Notes under the pieces: generated by a model
Told to the model about the DNA's origin: nothing
What the model saw: only the letters and a program-made list of their open reading frames with translations
The model's database searches: none
Made by a program: the position numbers and the translations under genes
Assembly: GCA_934526015.1 (NCBI GenBank)
Contig: CAKSZY010000015.1
Location: 1 to 55,065 of the forward strand
Length of the DNA: 55,065 nucleotides
Source: an uncultured Dokdonella sp.
GTDB taxonomy: Bacteria; Pseudomonadota; Gammaproteobacteria; Xanthomonadales; Rhodanobacteraceae
Direction of reading: 5' to 3'
In this document: one piece after another, positions 1-8,359 of the stretch
Layout of the letters: every line of letters begins with the position of its first letter
How positions within the stretch are numbered: the first letter of the stretch is position 1

Positions 1-150
1 CGGATGAGGGGCCGTGGGAGGTGGGGTGCGATCGATGTTGCAGCAGCGCGCAGACGTCAGTTCATCAGCCTTGCCCGTAAAGCACGAAAGCGCCCCTCAT
101 CCGCGGCTGCCGCCGCACCTTCTCCCCGTCGCCACGGGGAGAAGGGACAG
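1..150. repeat. 150-bp direct repeat, copy A
   Basis: Bases 1-150 are repeated at 246-395 with the same spacing throughout (offset 245) and, by eye, no differences. The copy may begin before the window. It ends with a palindrome of the form CCTTCTCCCCG...CGGGGAGAAGG. It encodes nothing recognisable. Confidence 0.9.
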
Positions 151-477
151 GAATGCGCGTTCATCAAAGTGCAGCCCTGCATGCTTGCGACTGCGCCAGC
201 CTTCCTTCGCCCCGCGCCAGCGGGGAGAAGGTGGTGCGGCAGCACCGGATGAGGGGCCGTGGGAGGTGGGGTGCGATCGATGTTGCAGCAGCGCGCAGAC
301 GTCAGTTCATCAGCCTTGCCCGTAAAGCACGAAAGCGCCCCTCATCCGCGGCTGCCGCCGCACCTTCTCCCCGTCGCCACGGGGAGAAGGGACAGCTGAC
401 GTTTTCGCAGGAATGCGACATTGCAATCTGGAAAAAACGCATGCCGGTCCCTTCGCCCCGCGCAGCGGGGAGAAGGG
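118..477. repeat. four REP-like GGGGAGAAGG palindromes
   Basis: Palindromes lie at 118-145, 204-231, 363-390 and 449-477. Each has arms of the type CCTTC(T/G)CCCCG and CGGGGAGAAGG around a 6-7 base loop. The same class of sequence, related to GCGGGGGAGGG, occurs inside the restriction-modification gene at about 26050 and 27115. This resembles the REP-type intergenic repeats common in Xanthomonadales. No RAYT transposase is visible in the window. Confidence 0.75.
246..395. repeat. 150-bp direct repeat, copy B
   Basis: Second copy of the unit at 1-150. The two copies are separated by 95 bases that carry a related but diverged palindrome at 204-231. Near identity suggests a recent duplication or ongoing gene conversion. 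Confidence 0.9.
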
Positions 478-658
478 ATTGCATGCGCATTCACCAGAGT
501 GCAGCCGAGCGTTCTTGCGACAGCGCCAGCCTCCCTTCGTCCCGGCAGCGGGGAGCTTCGCTGCCTTTCCGGGATGGGGGCGCGGGTGCTTCGACGCTCG
601 CCGGGCATTGCACCGGGCGCGCGGGATGCCAGAATCCGCGGACTTCGCGGGAGGGTGC

Positions 659-1957
659 ATGGGCAGCGCAACCACGGTGGCGGAAGCGGGCAATTCGAAA
701 CGGCGCGTGTTGTTCGCCAGCCTGATCGGCACGACGATCGAGTTCTTCGATTTCTACATCTACGCCACCGCCGCGGTGCTGGTGTTCCCGGCGCTGTTCT
801 TTCCGGGTGGCGATCCGGCAGCGGCCATGCTGCAGTCGCTGGCGACGTTTGCTTTGGCCTTCTTCGCGCGTCCGCTCGGCTCGGCGCTGTTCGGCCATTT
901 CGGCGACCGCGTCGGACGCAAGGCGACCCTGGTCGCCGCGCTGCTGACGATGGGCCTGTCGACCGTGCTGATCGGGCTGTTGCCGACCTACGCCACGATC
1001 GGCGTGTGGGCGCCGGTCCTGCTCGCCCTGTGCCGTTTCGGCCAGGGCCTCGGCCTCGGCGGCGAGTGGGGCGGTGCCGTGCTGCTCGCCACCGAAAACG
1101 CGCCGCCCGGCCAACGCGCCTGGTATGGCATGTTCCCGCAGCTCGGCGCGCCGATCGGCTTCCTCGCCTCGACCGGCGTGTTCCTCCTGCTCGGCGAGTG
1201 GCTCGACGATGCGGAGTTCTTCGCCTGGGGCTGGCGCATCCCCTTCCTCGCCAGCGCGCTGCTGGTCGGCGTCGGCCTGTGGGTGCGCCTGCGTCTCGCC
1301 GAGACGCCGGAGTTCCGCGCCGCGATCGCCAATGACGAGCGCGTGCGCGTGCCGATGCTGCAGGTGCTGCGCGAGCACGCCGGTGCGCTCGTGCTCGGCA
1401 TGTTCGCGGCGACCGCGACCTTCGTGCTGTTCTACCTGATGACCGTGTTCGCGCTGAGCTGGGGCACCTCCGCACTCGGCTATCCGCGTCGCGAATTCCT
1501 CCTCCTGCAGATGCTCGGCGTGCTCGGCTTCGCCCTGACGATCCCGCTCTCCGCGGTCATCGCCGATGCGCGCGGACGCAACTGGATGCTGATCGTGGCG
1601 ACGCTGGCGATCATTGCCTTCGGTTTCGCCTGGGCGCCGCTGTTCACTGCCGGCCCCGGCGGCGTGCTGGCCTTCCTCGCCATCGGCCTCGCCCTGATGG
1701 GCTTCACCTACGGTCCGCTCGGCACCGCACTGGCGGAGCTGTTCCCGACCGCGGTGCGCTACACCGGTGCGTCGATGGCCTTCAACCTCGCCGGAATCGT
1801 CGGCGCCTCGCTGGCGCCGTACGCGGCAACCTGGCTTGCGCAGCACCACGGCATCGCCGCAGTCGGTGCCTACCTCGTCATCGCCGGCGTGGTGTCGCTG
1901 GCGGCCCTGCTCGCGATAGCCAGGGATACTCTGAACCAGTCTGCGCATGCGGCGTGA
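659..1957 (+). CDS. MFS transporter, metabolite:H+ symporter (MHS) family
   Basis: This 432-residue inner-membrane protein has about 12 hydrophobic segments and is probably a proton-coupled uptake carrier for an organic acid, osmolyte or similar metabolite. Family marks are the opening IEFFDFYIYATAA, the loop FGHFGDRVGRK, and RFGQGLGLGGEWGGA followed by ENAPP, all typical of the ShiA/ProP/KgtP branch. The ATG at 659 was chosen because GGGAGG lies just upstream at 649-654 and the membrane start follows; an in-frame ATG at 626 is possible. The last nine or so codons (LNQSAHAA and stop) are read from the left end of the MITE-like repeat, so the natural C-terminus has been replaced. The substrate cannot be told from the sequence. 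Confidence 0.85.
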   Translation: MGSATTVAEAGNSKRRVLFASLIGTTIEFFDFYIYATAAVLVFPALFFPGGDPAAAMLQSLATFALAFFARPLGSALFGHFGDRVGRKATLVAALLTMGLSTVLIGLLPTYATIGVWAPVLLALCRFGQGLGLGGEWGGAVLLATENAPPGQRAWYGMFPQLGAPIGFLASTGVFLLLGEWLDDAEFFAWGWRIPFLASALLVGVGLWVRLRLAETPEFRAAIANDERVRVPMLQVLREHAGALVLGMFAATATFVLFYLMTVFALSWGTSALGYPRREFLLLQMLGVLGFALTIPLSAVIADARGRNWMLIVATLAIIAFGFAWAPLFTAGPGGVLAFLAIGLALMGFTYGPLGTALAELFPTAVRYTGASMAFNLAGIVGASLAPYAATWLAQHHGIAAVGAYLVIAGVVSLAALLAIARDTLNQSAHAA

Positions 1958-2209
1958 TGTCCACGAGGCCCGCCCGATGGTGTGCGCGGCGCCGCTGAGG
2001 CGGGTTGCCCGGGCAAGCCGCGCGCGCCGGCGGGCGGGCCTCGTGGACATCACCCCGTCATTGGATTCAAGCGGTTGGGGCCGCACTGCCTGCGCGCAGC
2101 TCTGCGGCGGGTCGACTCGACAGACGGCCAGTCTGCCTTCGTCGCCCCACCTCGATCTGCGCGCAGGCAGTGTGGTGACGCATGTGCAGACTTGTTCAGA
2201 GCATCCCTA
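1922..2209. mobile_element. MITE-like element, left copy
   Basis: A ~288-base non-coding unit with ~30-base terminal inverted repeats of consensus AGGGATRCTCTGAAC then MAGTCTGCRCATGCG. Inside are two further inverted repeats: GATGTCCACGAGGC...GCCTCGTGGACATC and CACTGCCTGCGCGCAG...CTGCGCGCAGGCAGTG. The same unit occurs in opposite orientation at 53965-54252. It has no transposase, so movement would depend on an enzyme elsewhere. Its left end encodes the MFS C-terminus and stop, and its right terminal TAG is the stop of the convergent secreted protein. Confidence 0.8.
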
Positions 2210-3118
2210 GCGCGGGCCGGGGTCGAAACCGTCGGTGAAGAGGTTCTCGCTCGCGTACAGGAACGGGCTGAGGAAGCGCCCGCCCCCGGTGTAAACCGGC
2301 GTACTGGTCTGCGTGGCGACATCGTAGACGTGCGCGCCGGCGCCGTTGGTCCACAGGTAGTTGCCGTTGCCGAGCAGGGCGACACCGCGCGCGCCACTGG
2401 CTGTTATCGACGAGACCACCGCGCCGTTGCTGTCGAGGCGCACGAGATTGTTCGAGGAGAAGCCGGCGGCGAGGAATCCGGAGCCCGGCAGCATGGTCAT
2501 CTGTTCGACGAAGTTGAGCTGGGTGGAGTTGTGCAACGTGCCGATTGGTTCAAGCTGCAGGTTGAAGCGGTGGATGTCGTCGTCCGGCGCGCTCGAGGCG
2601 ACCAGGTAGCCGGTACCGATCGGCAGCACGAAGAACGGCGAAGGCGACACCGCACCGACATCGATCGAGCCGATGATGTCGCCGCTGAAGGCGATCCGCA
2701 CGAGGGCGGCGCCGGGTGCGCCGTTCTCGGATCCGAAGTTGGCCAGCAGCACGTGGCCGGGACCGAAGGTCATGCCGCGGACATTGTCGAGGCCGCCGCC
2801 CGCACCGCCGCCGATCGCGCCGAGGTAGACGCCATCCAGCGACCAGAGGCTGACGCGGTCTCCGGACTGTTCGCTGATCCAGATCTGGTAACCGACCTGG
2901 ATGGCATGGATGGGAATGCCACCCTGCAAGCTGAAGTAGTCGGCGTCGGCGACCGAGCCGTCTGCGAGGTTGAACAGCACGAGCCGGTTGTTGGTCGAGT
3001 CCGGCATCATCAGCAGGGTGGTATTGCCGGCCGGCATCGGCGGCGCCGCGAATCCGTTTGCGGCGAGCGCCGCGAATGAAACCAGGGCCAACACGAAACG
3101 TCGCAGGATCGTCGCCAT
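2207..3118 (-). CDS. secreted beta-propeller-like protein with DGFD tail
   Basis: A 303-residue protein with a clear signal peptide (residues 1-25, basic MATILRR then a hydrophobic core ending NGFA). The body has repeating segments of the kind seen in NHL/SMP-30-like propellers (for example NRLVLFNLADG, DRVSLWSLDG, LVRLDSNGAV), suggesting a six- or seven-bladed fold rather than a known enzyme. The C-terminus is NLFTDGFDPGPR, like the tails of two other exported proteins in this window. The stop codon TAG is the outermost triplet of the neighbouring MITE-like element. Function is unknown. Confidence 0.75.
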   Translation of the reverse strand: MATILRRFVLALVSFAALAANGFAAPPMPAGNTTLLMMPDSTNNRLVLFNLADGSVADADYFSLQGGIPIHAIQVGYQIWISEQSGDRVSLWSLDGVYLGAIGGGAGGGLDNVRGMTFGPGHVLLANFGSENGAPGAALVRIAFSGDIIGSIDVGAVSPSPFFVLPIGTGYLVASSAPDDDIHRFNLQLEPIGTLHNSTQLNFVEQMTMLPGSGFLAAGFSSNNLVRLDSNGAVVSSITASGARGVALLGNGNYLWTNGAGAHVYDVATQTSTPVYTGGGRFLSPFLYASENLFTDGFDPGPR

Positions 3119-3222
3119 GGCTGCAGTTCCTTGTTTGCGGGCTGCTGCTGAGCATCCGCCTGCAGGCCGGCAACGTCAATCGATGACGGTCGTCGCGGGT
3201 GACGGCGGCCGCACGGTCCCGC

Positions 3223-4512
3223 TCAAGCCAGCACGCGCCGCAGCGCCGCGTAATCGTTCTCCAGCGGCTCGGCGTGGCTGGGGCGGGCAAGCAGGGCGGC
3301 CAGCGCCGGCGGCACGGCCACGGCGTGGCCGACCAGCGGTTCGACGACGGTCTCGAACTTGGCCGGATGCGCGGTGGCGGCGATCGCCCAGTCGCCGCCG
3401 GCGCCTTCGGCACGCAGGTGTTCGTACACGGCGACGGCACACGCCGTGTGCGGACAGAAGACCCTGCCGTACGCCGCCTCGCCGCGGGCGATCGTCGTGC
3501 GGATCGTGGCGTCATCGATGGCGATGGCGGCAAAGGCCGCGCGCAGTCGTGCGGCATCCGGATACAGCCAGCGCAGGCGTTCGAAGTTGCTCGGCGCGCC
3601 GACGTCCATGGCGTTGGCGAGGGTGGCGACGCTGGCGCGGGGTGCATAGTCGGCGCCGGCGAAGAAGTCCGCCAGCACGGTGTTCGCGTTGGTCGCCAGC
3701 GCGATCGCGCCGATCGGCAGTCCGCAGGCGCGGGCGAGGATCGCCGCAAAGGCGTGGCCGAGGTTGCCGGTCGGCACGACCAGGTTGAGCGGTGTGCCGC
3801 GGGCGCGCGCATGCACGAGCGCCGCCCGCGCGTGCCAGGCCATCTGCGGCAGCAGGCGGCCGAGGCTGATGCTGTTGGCCGAGCCGAGCGGCGTGGCGGC
3901 CTGCAGCGCCGCGTCGCCGAGCGCCTGCTTCACGAGACGCTGGCAGTCGTCGAAGCTGCCGGCCACGCGCAACGCGCGCACGTTGTCGCCGAAGCAGCCG
4001 AGCTGGTGGGCCTGGCGCGGCGACACGCGGCCGTCGGGATAAAGGATGACGACGCGCACGTCTGGACATCGGTGGAAGGCCGCGGCGACCGCTGCGCCGG
4101 TGTCGCCCGAGGTCGCCACGACGATCGTCAGCGGCAGGTCGCCGGGCTTGCGCAGGCGCTGCATGCAGGCGGCGAGGAAGCGTGCGCCGAAATCCTTGAA
4201 CGCCGCGGTCGGTCCGTGGAACAGCTCGAGCACGGCGCAACCGTCGACGCCGGTGGCGACCAGCGGTGCGTCGAAATCGAAGGCCTCGGCGCAGATCGCC
4301 GGCAGTTCGCCGGCCAGCGCGTCGCCGGCGAAGAACGGCGCGAGCAGGCGCTCGGCGACCTCGGCCAGCGACTCGGCGCCGTCGAAATCGGCGAGCGTGC
4401 GGCGTGGCAGGGTCGCCGGCACGTAGAGGCCGCCATCGGCGGCGATGCCGGCGACGAGGGCAGCGCTCAGCGAGGCCGGAGCGCAGCCGCCGCGCGTGCT
4501 GAGGTAGTTCAT
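3223..4512 (-). CDS. thrC: threonine synthase
   Basis: This 429-residue PLP enzyme converts O-phosphohomoserine to threonine, the last step of threonine synthesis. The PLP-binding lysine is K106 in [13 protein letters not shown], and the N-terminal MNYLSTRGG is the usual start of the bacterial ThrC long form. Its ATG overlaps the thrB stop as ATGA, which points to translational coupling. It is the last gene of the thr operon, and 104 bases without a gene separate it from the next convergent reading frame. Length and motifs are normal for the family. Confidence 0.96.
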   Translation of the reverse strand: MNYLSTRGGCAPASLSAALVAGIAADGGLYVPATLPRRTLADFDGAESLAEVAERLLAPFFAGDALAGELPAICAEAFDFDAPLVATGVDGCAVLELFHGPTAAFKDFGARFLAACMQRLRKPGDLPLTIVVATSGDTGAAVAAAFHRCPDVRVVILYPDGRVSPRQAHQLGCFGDNVRALRVAGSFDDCQRLVKQALGDAALQAATPLGSANSISLGRLLPQMAWHARAALVHARARGTPLNLVVPTGNLGHAFAAILARACGLPIGAIALATNANTVLADFFAGADYAPRASVATLANAMDVGAPSNFERLRWLYPDAARLRAAFAAIAIDDATIRTTIARGEAAYGRVFCPHTACAVAVYEHLRAEGAGGDWAIAATAHPAKFETVVEPLVGHAVAVPPALAALLARPSHAEPLENDYAALRRVLA

Positions 4513-5453
4513 GCGAGCACTCCGGCGGCCGGACCATCGACCGCATCGACGTAGGCATCACTGGCGAAGCCGGCTTCGGCGAAGGCGGCCTGCATGGCGG
4601 CGGCGCCGGCTTCGGCGCGGCTGCGATCCTCGAACCAGGCGAACACGCTCGGGCCGGCGCCGGAGATGCCGGCGCCCATGGCGTCGGCGGCGAGCGCGGC
4701 CGTCTTGACCGCATCGAAGCCGACGATCAGCGGCGCGCGGCGCGGCTCGACGAGCACGTCGGCGAGGCCGGCGCGCACGAGGTCGGCATCGCCGCGATGG
4801 CAGCCGGCGAGGACGAGGGCGAGGTTGGCGCTCTGCGCGACGAAGGTTTCGAGCCGGTAGTCGCCGGCCAGCGCGGCGCGCGCGCGGCGCGTCTCCAGCA
4901 CGGCATGCGGATGCACCACCGCGCAATGCCACGCGGACGGCACCGGGATGCGCACGAGGCGGTCGGCGCTGGCCAGCACGAGGCCGCCGAGCAGCATCGG
5001 TCCGACGTTGTCGCCGTGGCGACTGCCGCTGGCGACGGCCTCACCCTCGAGCGCGAACGGATACAGCGATTCCTGCGCCAGCGGCGCATCGAGCAGGGCA
5101 TTGGCGGCGACCAGCGCGGCCACGCACGAGGCCGCCGATCCGCCCATGCCGGAACCGAGGGCGATGCCCTTGTCGAGTTCGACGGCGAAGCCGAAGTCGA
5201 TGCCGAGCGCCTCGCGCAGGGCGATCAAGGCACGCCCGGCGGTGTTGCGCTCCGCTTCGAGCGGCAACGCCGTGACCACCCCGCGCACCGCCGCGATGCG
5301 CACCCGCGGTTCGTCGATGCGGCTCACCGTGGCGACATCGCCGGCCCCGGCCAGACTCTGGCCGAGGATGTCGAAACCGACCGCGACATTGCCGATGCTC
5401 GCCGGCGCGCGCGCGCGGGCGCGCAGACTGCGCTCCGGTTGCCGGCCGCTCAC
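4509..5453 (-). CDS. thrB: homoserine kinase (GHMP family)
   Basis: This 314-residue enzyme phosphorylates homoserine with ATP, feeding ThrC. The GHMP ATP loop is visible at residues 98-108 ([12 protein letters not shown]), with the N-terminal motif [12 protein letters not shown] and the C-terminal [13 protein letters not shown] long open frame continues upstream across thrA in another frame, so the start had to be inferred: GTG at 5453 overlaps the thrA stop (GTGA) and places the conserved PASIGN segment about 17 residues in. The ATGA overlap with thrC at the other end gives a tightly coupled thrABC unit. Confidence 0.93.
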   Translation of the reverse strand: MSGRQPERSLRARARAPASIGNVAVGFDILGQSLAGAGDVATVSRIDEPRVRIAAVRGVVTALPLEAERNTAGRALIALREALGIDFGFAVELDKGIALGSGMGGSAASCVAALVAANALLDAPLAQESLYPFALEGEAVASGSRHGDNVGPMLLGGLVLASADRLVRIPVPSAWHCAVVHPHAVLETRRARAALAGDYRLETFVAQSANLALVLAGCHRGDADLVRAGLADVLVEPRRAPLIVGFDAVKTAALAADAMGAGISGAGPSVFAWFEDRSRAEAGAAAMQAAFAEAGFASDAYVDAVDGPAAGVLA

Positions 5454-7978
5454 AACCTCGCCCCCAACGCCGCGGCGAGCCGCAGCAGGTCGGCGAACAC
5501 GCCGGCGGCGGTGACCTCGCGGCCGGCACCCGGGCCGCGCACGATCAACGGATTGTCCGCATAGCGGCGGGTGGTGTACTGGACGATGTTGTCGGTCAGG
5601 CTCAAATGCGCGAAGGCGTGCGTCGCCGGCAGTTCGACGAGGCTGACGCGGGCCTTGCCGTGGCCGTCGAGGCGGGCGACGTAGCGCAGCACGCAACCGT
5701 TCGCGCGTGCCGCCGCGTGGCGCGCGGCGAGGCCGGCATCGAGCGCCTCCAGCCCGGCGAGGGCGGCGTCGCGATCGAGCGCGAGCAGCGCCGGCGGCAC
5801 CAGGCCCTCGATGTCGACGTCGTCGAGCTCGAGCGCGAGGCCGGCTTCGCGGGCGAGGATGACGAGCTTGCGGGCGACGTCGAGGCCGGACAGGTCGTCG
5901 CGTGGATCCGGCTCGGTGTAGCCGAGCGCGTGCGCCTCGCGGACAAGCTTCGAGAACGGCTCGCCGCCATCGTAGCGGTTGAACAGCCAGGCCAGGGTGC
6001 CGGACAGGATGCCTTCGGCAGCGACCAGTTCGTCGCCGGTGTCGAGCAGGTCGCGCAGGGTCTGGATGATCGGCAGGCCGGCACCGACGGTGGCTTCGTA
6101 GCGCCAGCGCGCGCCGCTGTCGGCGCAGGCCTGGCGGATCTCGCGCCAGCGCGCGAACGGGCCGGCCCCGGCCTGCTTGTTCGGCGTGATGACGTGGATG
6201 CCGGCGGCGAGCCAGTCGGCATAGCGCGCGGCGACCGCGTCGCTGGCGCTGCAGTCGAGGATCACCGCATGCGGCAGGTGCGCCGCGTGCACGTGCGCGG
6301 CAAAGGCGTCGAGGTCGAGTGCGGCCGGACTGGCCGCCAGCCGTTCGGCCCAGTCGGCATCGAGCCCGCCGGCTTCGCTCGTCCACAGTTGCCGGCTCGA
6401 GGCAATCGCGCGCACGCGCAGGTCGAGCCGCGCATCGCGACGCAGGCGCGGAACCGCCTCGCGCAGTTGTCCGATCAGTTCGCGGCCGACATTGCCGGGG
6501 CCGATGATGCCGACCGAGATCGTCTGCGGCGACAGCCAGAAGCCGGCGTGGGCGGCGCGCAGCGCGCGCGCGGCATCGCCGCTGTCGAGGGCGACCGAGA
6601 TGTTGCGTTCGGAGGCACCCTGGGCGATCGCGCGGATGTTGACGCGGGCGCGCCCGAGGCTGCCGAACAACTGCGCCGACACGCCCGGCGTGCCGGCCAT
6701 GCCGTCGCCGACCGCGGCCAGCACGCTGATGTCGGGGGTCAGCGTGATCGCCTGGATCTGTCCGGCGGCGAGTTCGCGCGCGAACACCGCGTCGAGCGCG
6801 GCTTCGGCACGCCCGGCGTCGACCGCGCGCACCACGCAGCAGATCGAATGTTCCGAGGAACCCTGCGAGATCATCACCACCGACACGCGCGCGTCGCGCA
6901 GCGCGGCGAACACGCGCTCGGCGGTGCCGGGAACGCCGATCATGCCGGCGCCCTCGACGTTGACGATGGCCAGGCCGTCGGCCAGCGAGAGGCCGCGCAC
7001 CGGACCGGCAGCGGGGGCGCTGCCGCGGGTGATGCAGGTGCCGGCATGCTCGGGGCGGAAGGTGTTGCGGATGCGGATCGGCAGGCCGAGTGCCATCGCC
7101 GGCAGCATCGTCTGCGGATGGATGACCCTGGCGCCGAAATAGGCGAGTTCGCAGGCTTCCTCGTACGACAGCGCCTCGAGGGCGACGGCTTCCGGCACCA
7201 GCCGCGGGTCGGCCGAGAGCACGCCGTCGACATCGGTCCAGATGTGCAGTTCGCGCGCGCCGAACAGGGCGGCGAAGATGGCTGCGGAAAAGTCGCTGCC
7301 GTTGCGGCCGAGGATGGTCGGGCGGCCATCGCCGTCGCGGGCGATGAAGCCGGTGACGACGACGCGCGCGGCATCCTCGCCGGTCCGCCAGCCGGCGAGG
7401 CGGGCGGCACTCGCTTCCCAGTCGACGGCAACCCCGAGCTCGCCGTGGGCGACCACCAGCACCTCGCGCGCGTCGAGCACGGCGCAGGCTTCGTCGCGGG
7501 CGTGGAAATGCGCGCACAGCAGCCCGGCTGAGAACGCCTCGCCGAGCCCCTGTACCGCTTCGACCGCCTCGCGCGCCGGCACGCCGAGCACGGCGAGGGC
7601 ATGCAGCACGTCGGACAGTTCGGCGAAGCGGGCGTCGAGCCCGGCGAGGAAAGCGGGCGCCGCGGCGCCAAGCAGGGCTTCGGCGGCCTCGGTGTGGCGT
7701 GCGTGCAGGCGCTGCAAGGGTGTGCGCCAGTCGCCCCGCTGCGCGGCGCTGGAGGCGAGGGCGATGAGGTGGTCGGTGACGCCCTGCATTGCTGAGACGA
7801 CGATCACCTGGCGTTCGCCGGCACGCGCCAGCAGCAGCTCGGCGACGTGGCGGCAGCGGCCGGCATCGGCCAGCGAGGAGCCGCCGAACTTGTGCACGAC
7901 CGGCGTTTCCGCCGCCGAGGCCGCGCGGGCGGCAGGGTTGGCGGCGAGCGTGGCGGACAACGTGGCAAGCGGACTCAT
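5450..7978 (-). CDS. thrA: bifunctional aspartokinase / homoserine dehydrogenase I
   Basis: This 842-residue protein catalyses the first and third steps of the aspartate pathway to threonine. An aspartokinase domain opens with [10 protein letters not shown] near residue 30. ACT-type regulatory segments follow at about residues 310-470. A homoserine dehydrogenase domain begins near residue 487 with the nucleotide-binding [16 protein letters not shown]. Length matches the E. coli ThrA type (820). The ATG at 7978 is preceded by CTGGAGGCC, a good ribosome site; the frame stays open upstream only by chance. Transcription is probably controlled by the leader peptide and attenuator just upstream. 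Confidence 0.96.
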   Translation of the reverse strand: MSPLATLSATLAANPAARAASAAETPVVHKFGGSSLADAGRCRHVAELLLARAGERQVIVVSAMQGVTDHLIALASSAAQRGDWRTPLQRLHARHTEAAEALLGAAAPAFLAGLDARFAELSDVLHALAVLGVPAREAVEAVQGLGEAFSAGLLCAHFHARDEACAVLDAREVLVVAHGELGVAVDWEASAARLAGWRTGEDAARVVVTGFIARDGDGRPTILGRNGSDFSAAIFAALFGARELHIWTDVDGVLSADPRLVPEAVALEALSYEEACELAYFGARVIHPQTMLPAMALGLPIRIRNTFRPEHAGTCITRGSAPAAGPVRGLSLADGLAIVNVEGAGMIGVPGTAERVFAALRDARVSVVMISQGSSEHSICCVVRAVDAGRAEAALDAVFARELAAGQIQAITLTPDISVLAAVGDGMAGTPGVSAQLFGSLGRARVNIRAIAQGASERNISVALDSGDAARALRAAHAGFWLSPQTISVGIIGPGNVGRELIGQLREAVPRLRRDARLDLRVRAIASSRQLWTSEAGGLDADWAERLAASPAALDLDAFAAHVHAAHLPHAVILDCSASDAVAARYADWLAAGIHVITPNKQAGAGPFARWREIRQACADSGARWRYEATVGAGLPIIQTLRDLLDTGDELVAAEGILSGTLAWLFNRYDGGEPFSKLVREAHALGYTEPDPRDDLSGLDVARKLVILAREAGLALELDDVDIEGLVPPALLALDRDAALAGLEALDAGLAARHAAARANGCVLRYVARLDGHGKARVSLVELPATHAFAHLSLTDNIVQYTTRRYADNPLIVRGPGAGREVTAAGVFADLLRLAAALGARL

Positions 7979-8011
7979 CGGGCCTCCAGGGTGGCCCCGC
8001 GCACGTCGGAA

Positions 8012-8047
8012 GGGGGAGATCCCGCTTCCTCGTCGAGGAGCGGGATC
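8012..8047 (-). terminator. thr operon attenuator hairpin
   Basis: On the minus strand GATCCCGCTCCTC pairs with GAGGAAGCGGGATC (13 bp, one bulged base, loop GAC), followed by a pyrimidine run TCTCCCCCTT. It lies between the leader peptide stop and the thrA ribosome site. Its left arm CCGCTCC is also complementary to GGAGCGG inside the leader coding sequence, so an antiterminator can form instead. The U-run is weak, so termination strength is uncertain. Confidence 0.7.
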
Positions 8048-8058
8048 GTTCGCGGGAA

Positions 8059-8127
8059 TCAGTTGCGCACGATCGACCGCTCCGCAGGCGGAGGGGTGAC
8101 GGTCGTGGTGGTGCCCGCGGTGCGCAT
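8059..8127 (-). CDS. thrL: thr operon leader peptide
   Basis: A 22-codon frame beginning [14 protein letters not shown] and ending SIVRN, with six threonine codons among the first eleven and one isoleucine. This is the signature of a threonine/isoleucine-sensing leader like E. coli ThrL. Four self-complementary segments can be drawn: CTCCGC (in the proline codons) with GCGGAG, GGAGCGG with CCGCTCC, and the terminator stem. A ribosome stalled at threonine codons would free segment 2 to pair with 3 and let thrABC be transcribed. No Shine-Dalgarno is seen before the ATG. Confidence 0.8.
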   Translation of the reverse strand: MRTAGTTTTVTPPPAERSIVRN

Positions 8128-8133
8128 GCAGCC

Positions 8134-8163
8134 AGTGGAGCCGATGGCGCGTTGTCGTGTCAA
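8134..8163 (-). promoter_or_regulatory. candidate thr operon promoter
   Basis: A perfect -35 TTGACA (8158-8163) with an 18-base spacer to a weak -10 TCCACT (8134-8139). This would place transcription start within a base or two of the leader-peptide ATG at 8127, implying a leaderless leader mRNA. The -10 is poor, so an alternative start nearby is possible. Confidence 0.45.
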
Positions 8164-8359
8164 GGTGGGGCCAGGGACTAGGGGTTAGGGGTGAGGGGCT
8201 GGAAGGCAGGGTCAGGGGCGAGGGGCGAGGGCTCGACAACCGGACGTCATCACCATCGAACACGTGGTACAGACCGCTTCTGCAGCGCCAGCACAAGTAC
8301 GAGCCTGTTTGCGAACTTCGAGCCCTCGCCCCTCGCCCCTAGCCCCTAGCCCCTGGCCC
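8164..8359. repeat. G-rich inverted repeat between dnaG and thr leader
   Basis: The plus strand carries runs such as GGGACTAGGGGTTAGGGG and GGGGCGAGGGGCGAGGG at 8168-8232, and the complementary C-rich blocks CCCTCGCCCCTCGCCCCTAG at about 8325-8358. The two arms form an imperfect long inverted repeat around a ~95-base centre. The spacing of G-runs also fits a G-quadruplex. It sits just after the dnaG stop and just upstream of the thr promoter. No gene was seen here. Confidence 0.6.

Larger units (their letters stand above)
1..658. other. gene-free repeat-rich region
   Basis: I see no convincing gene here. The stretch is made of diverged repeat units: a 150-base direct repeat, four short GC-rich palindromes, and two related segments (about 155-235 and 484-555) that share the pattern TTGCGAC-GCGCCAGCCT. 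Open frames through it have no start signal or recognisable protein and change frame between repeat copies. The region lies directly upstream of the MFS transporter and may extend left of the window. Confidence 0.7.

Noticed and set aside
1..658. CRISPR array at the left end
   Set aside because: The repeat units are long, few and unevenly spaced, without short uniform repeats and unique spacers.
491..2086. Minus-strand frame opposite the MFS transporter
   Set aside because: Antisense of a clear membrane transporter; Gln/Glu/Arg-rich and without motif.
5454..7517. Upstream extension of the thrB frame across thrA
   Set aside because: Arg-rich, lies in the wrong frame over conserved thrA. The GTG overlapping the thrA stop gives a normal-length kinase.
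5606..7531. 641-codon plus-strand frame opposite thrA
   Set aside because: Antisense shadow of thrA in high-GC DNA; no ribosome site or domain.
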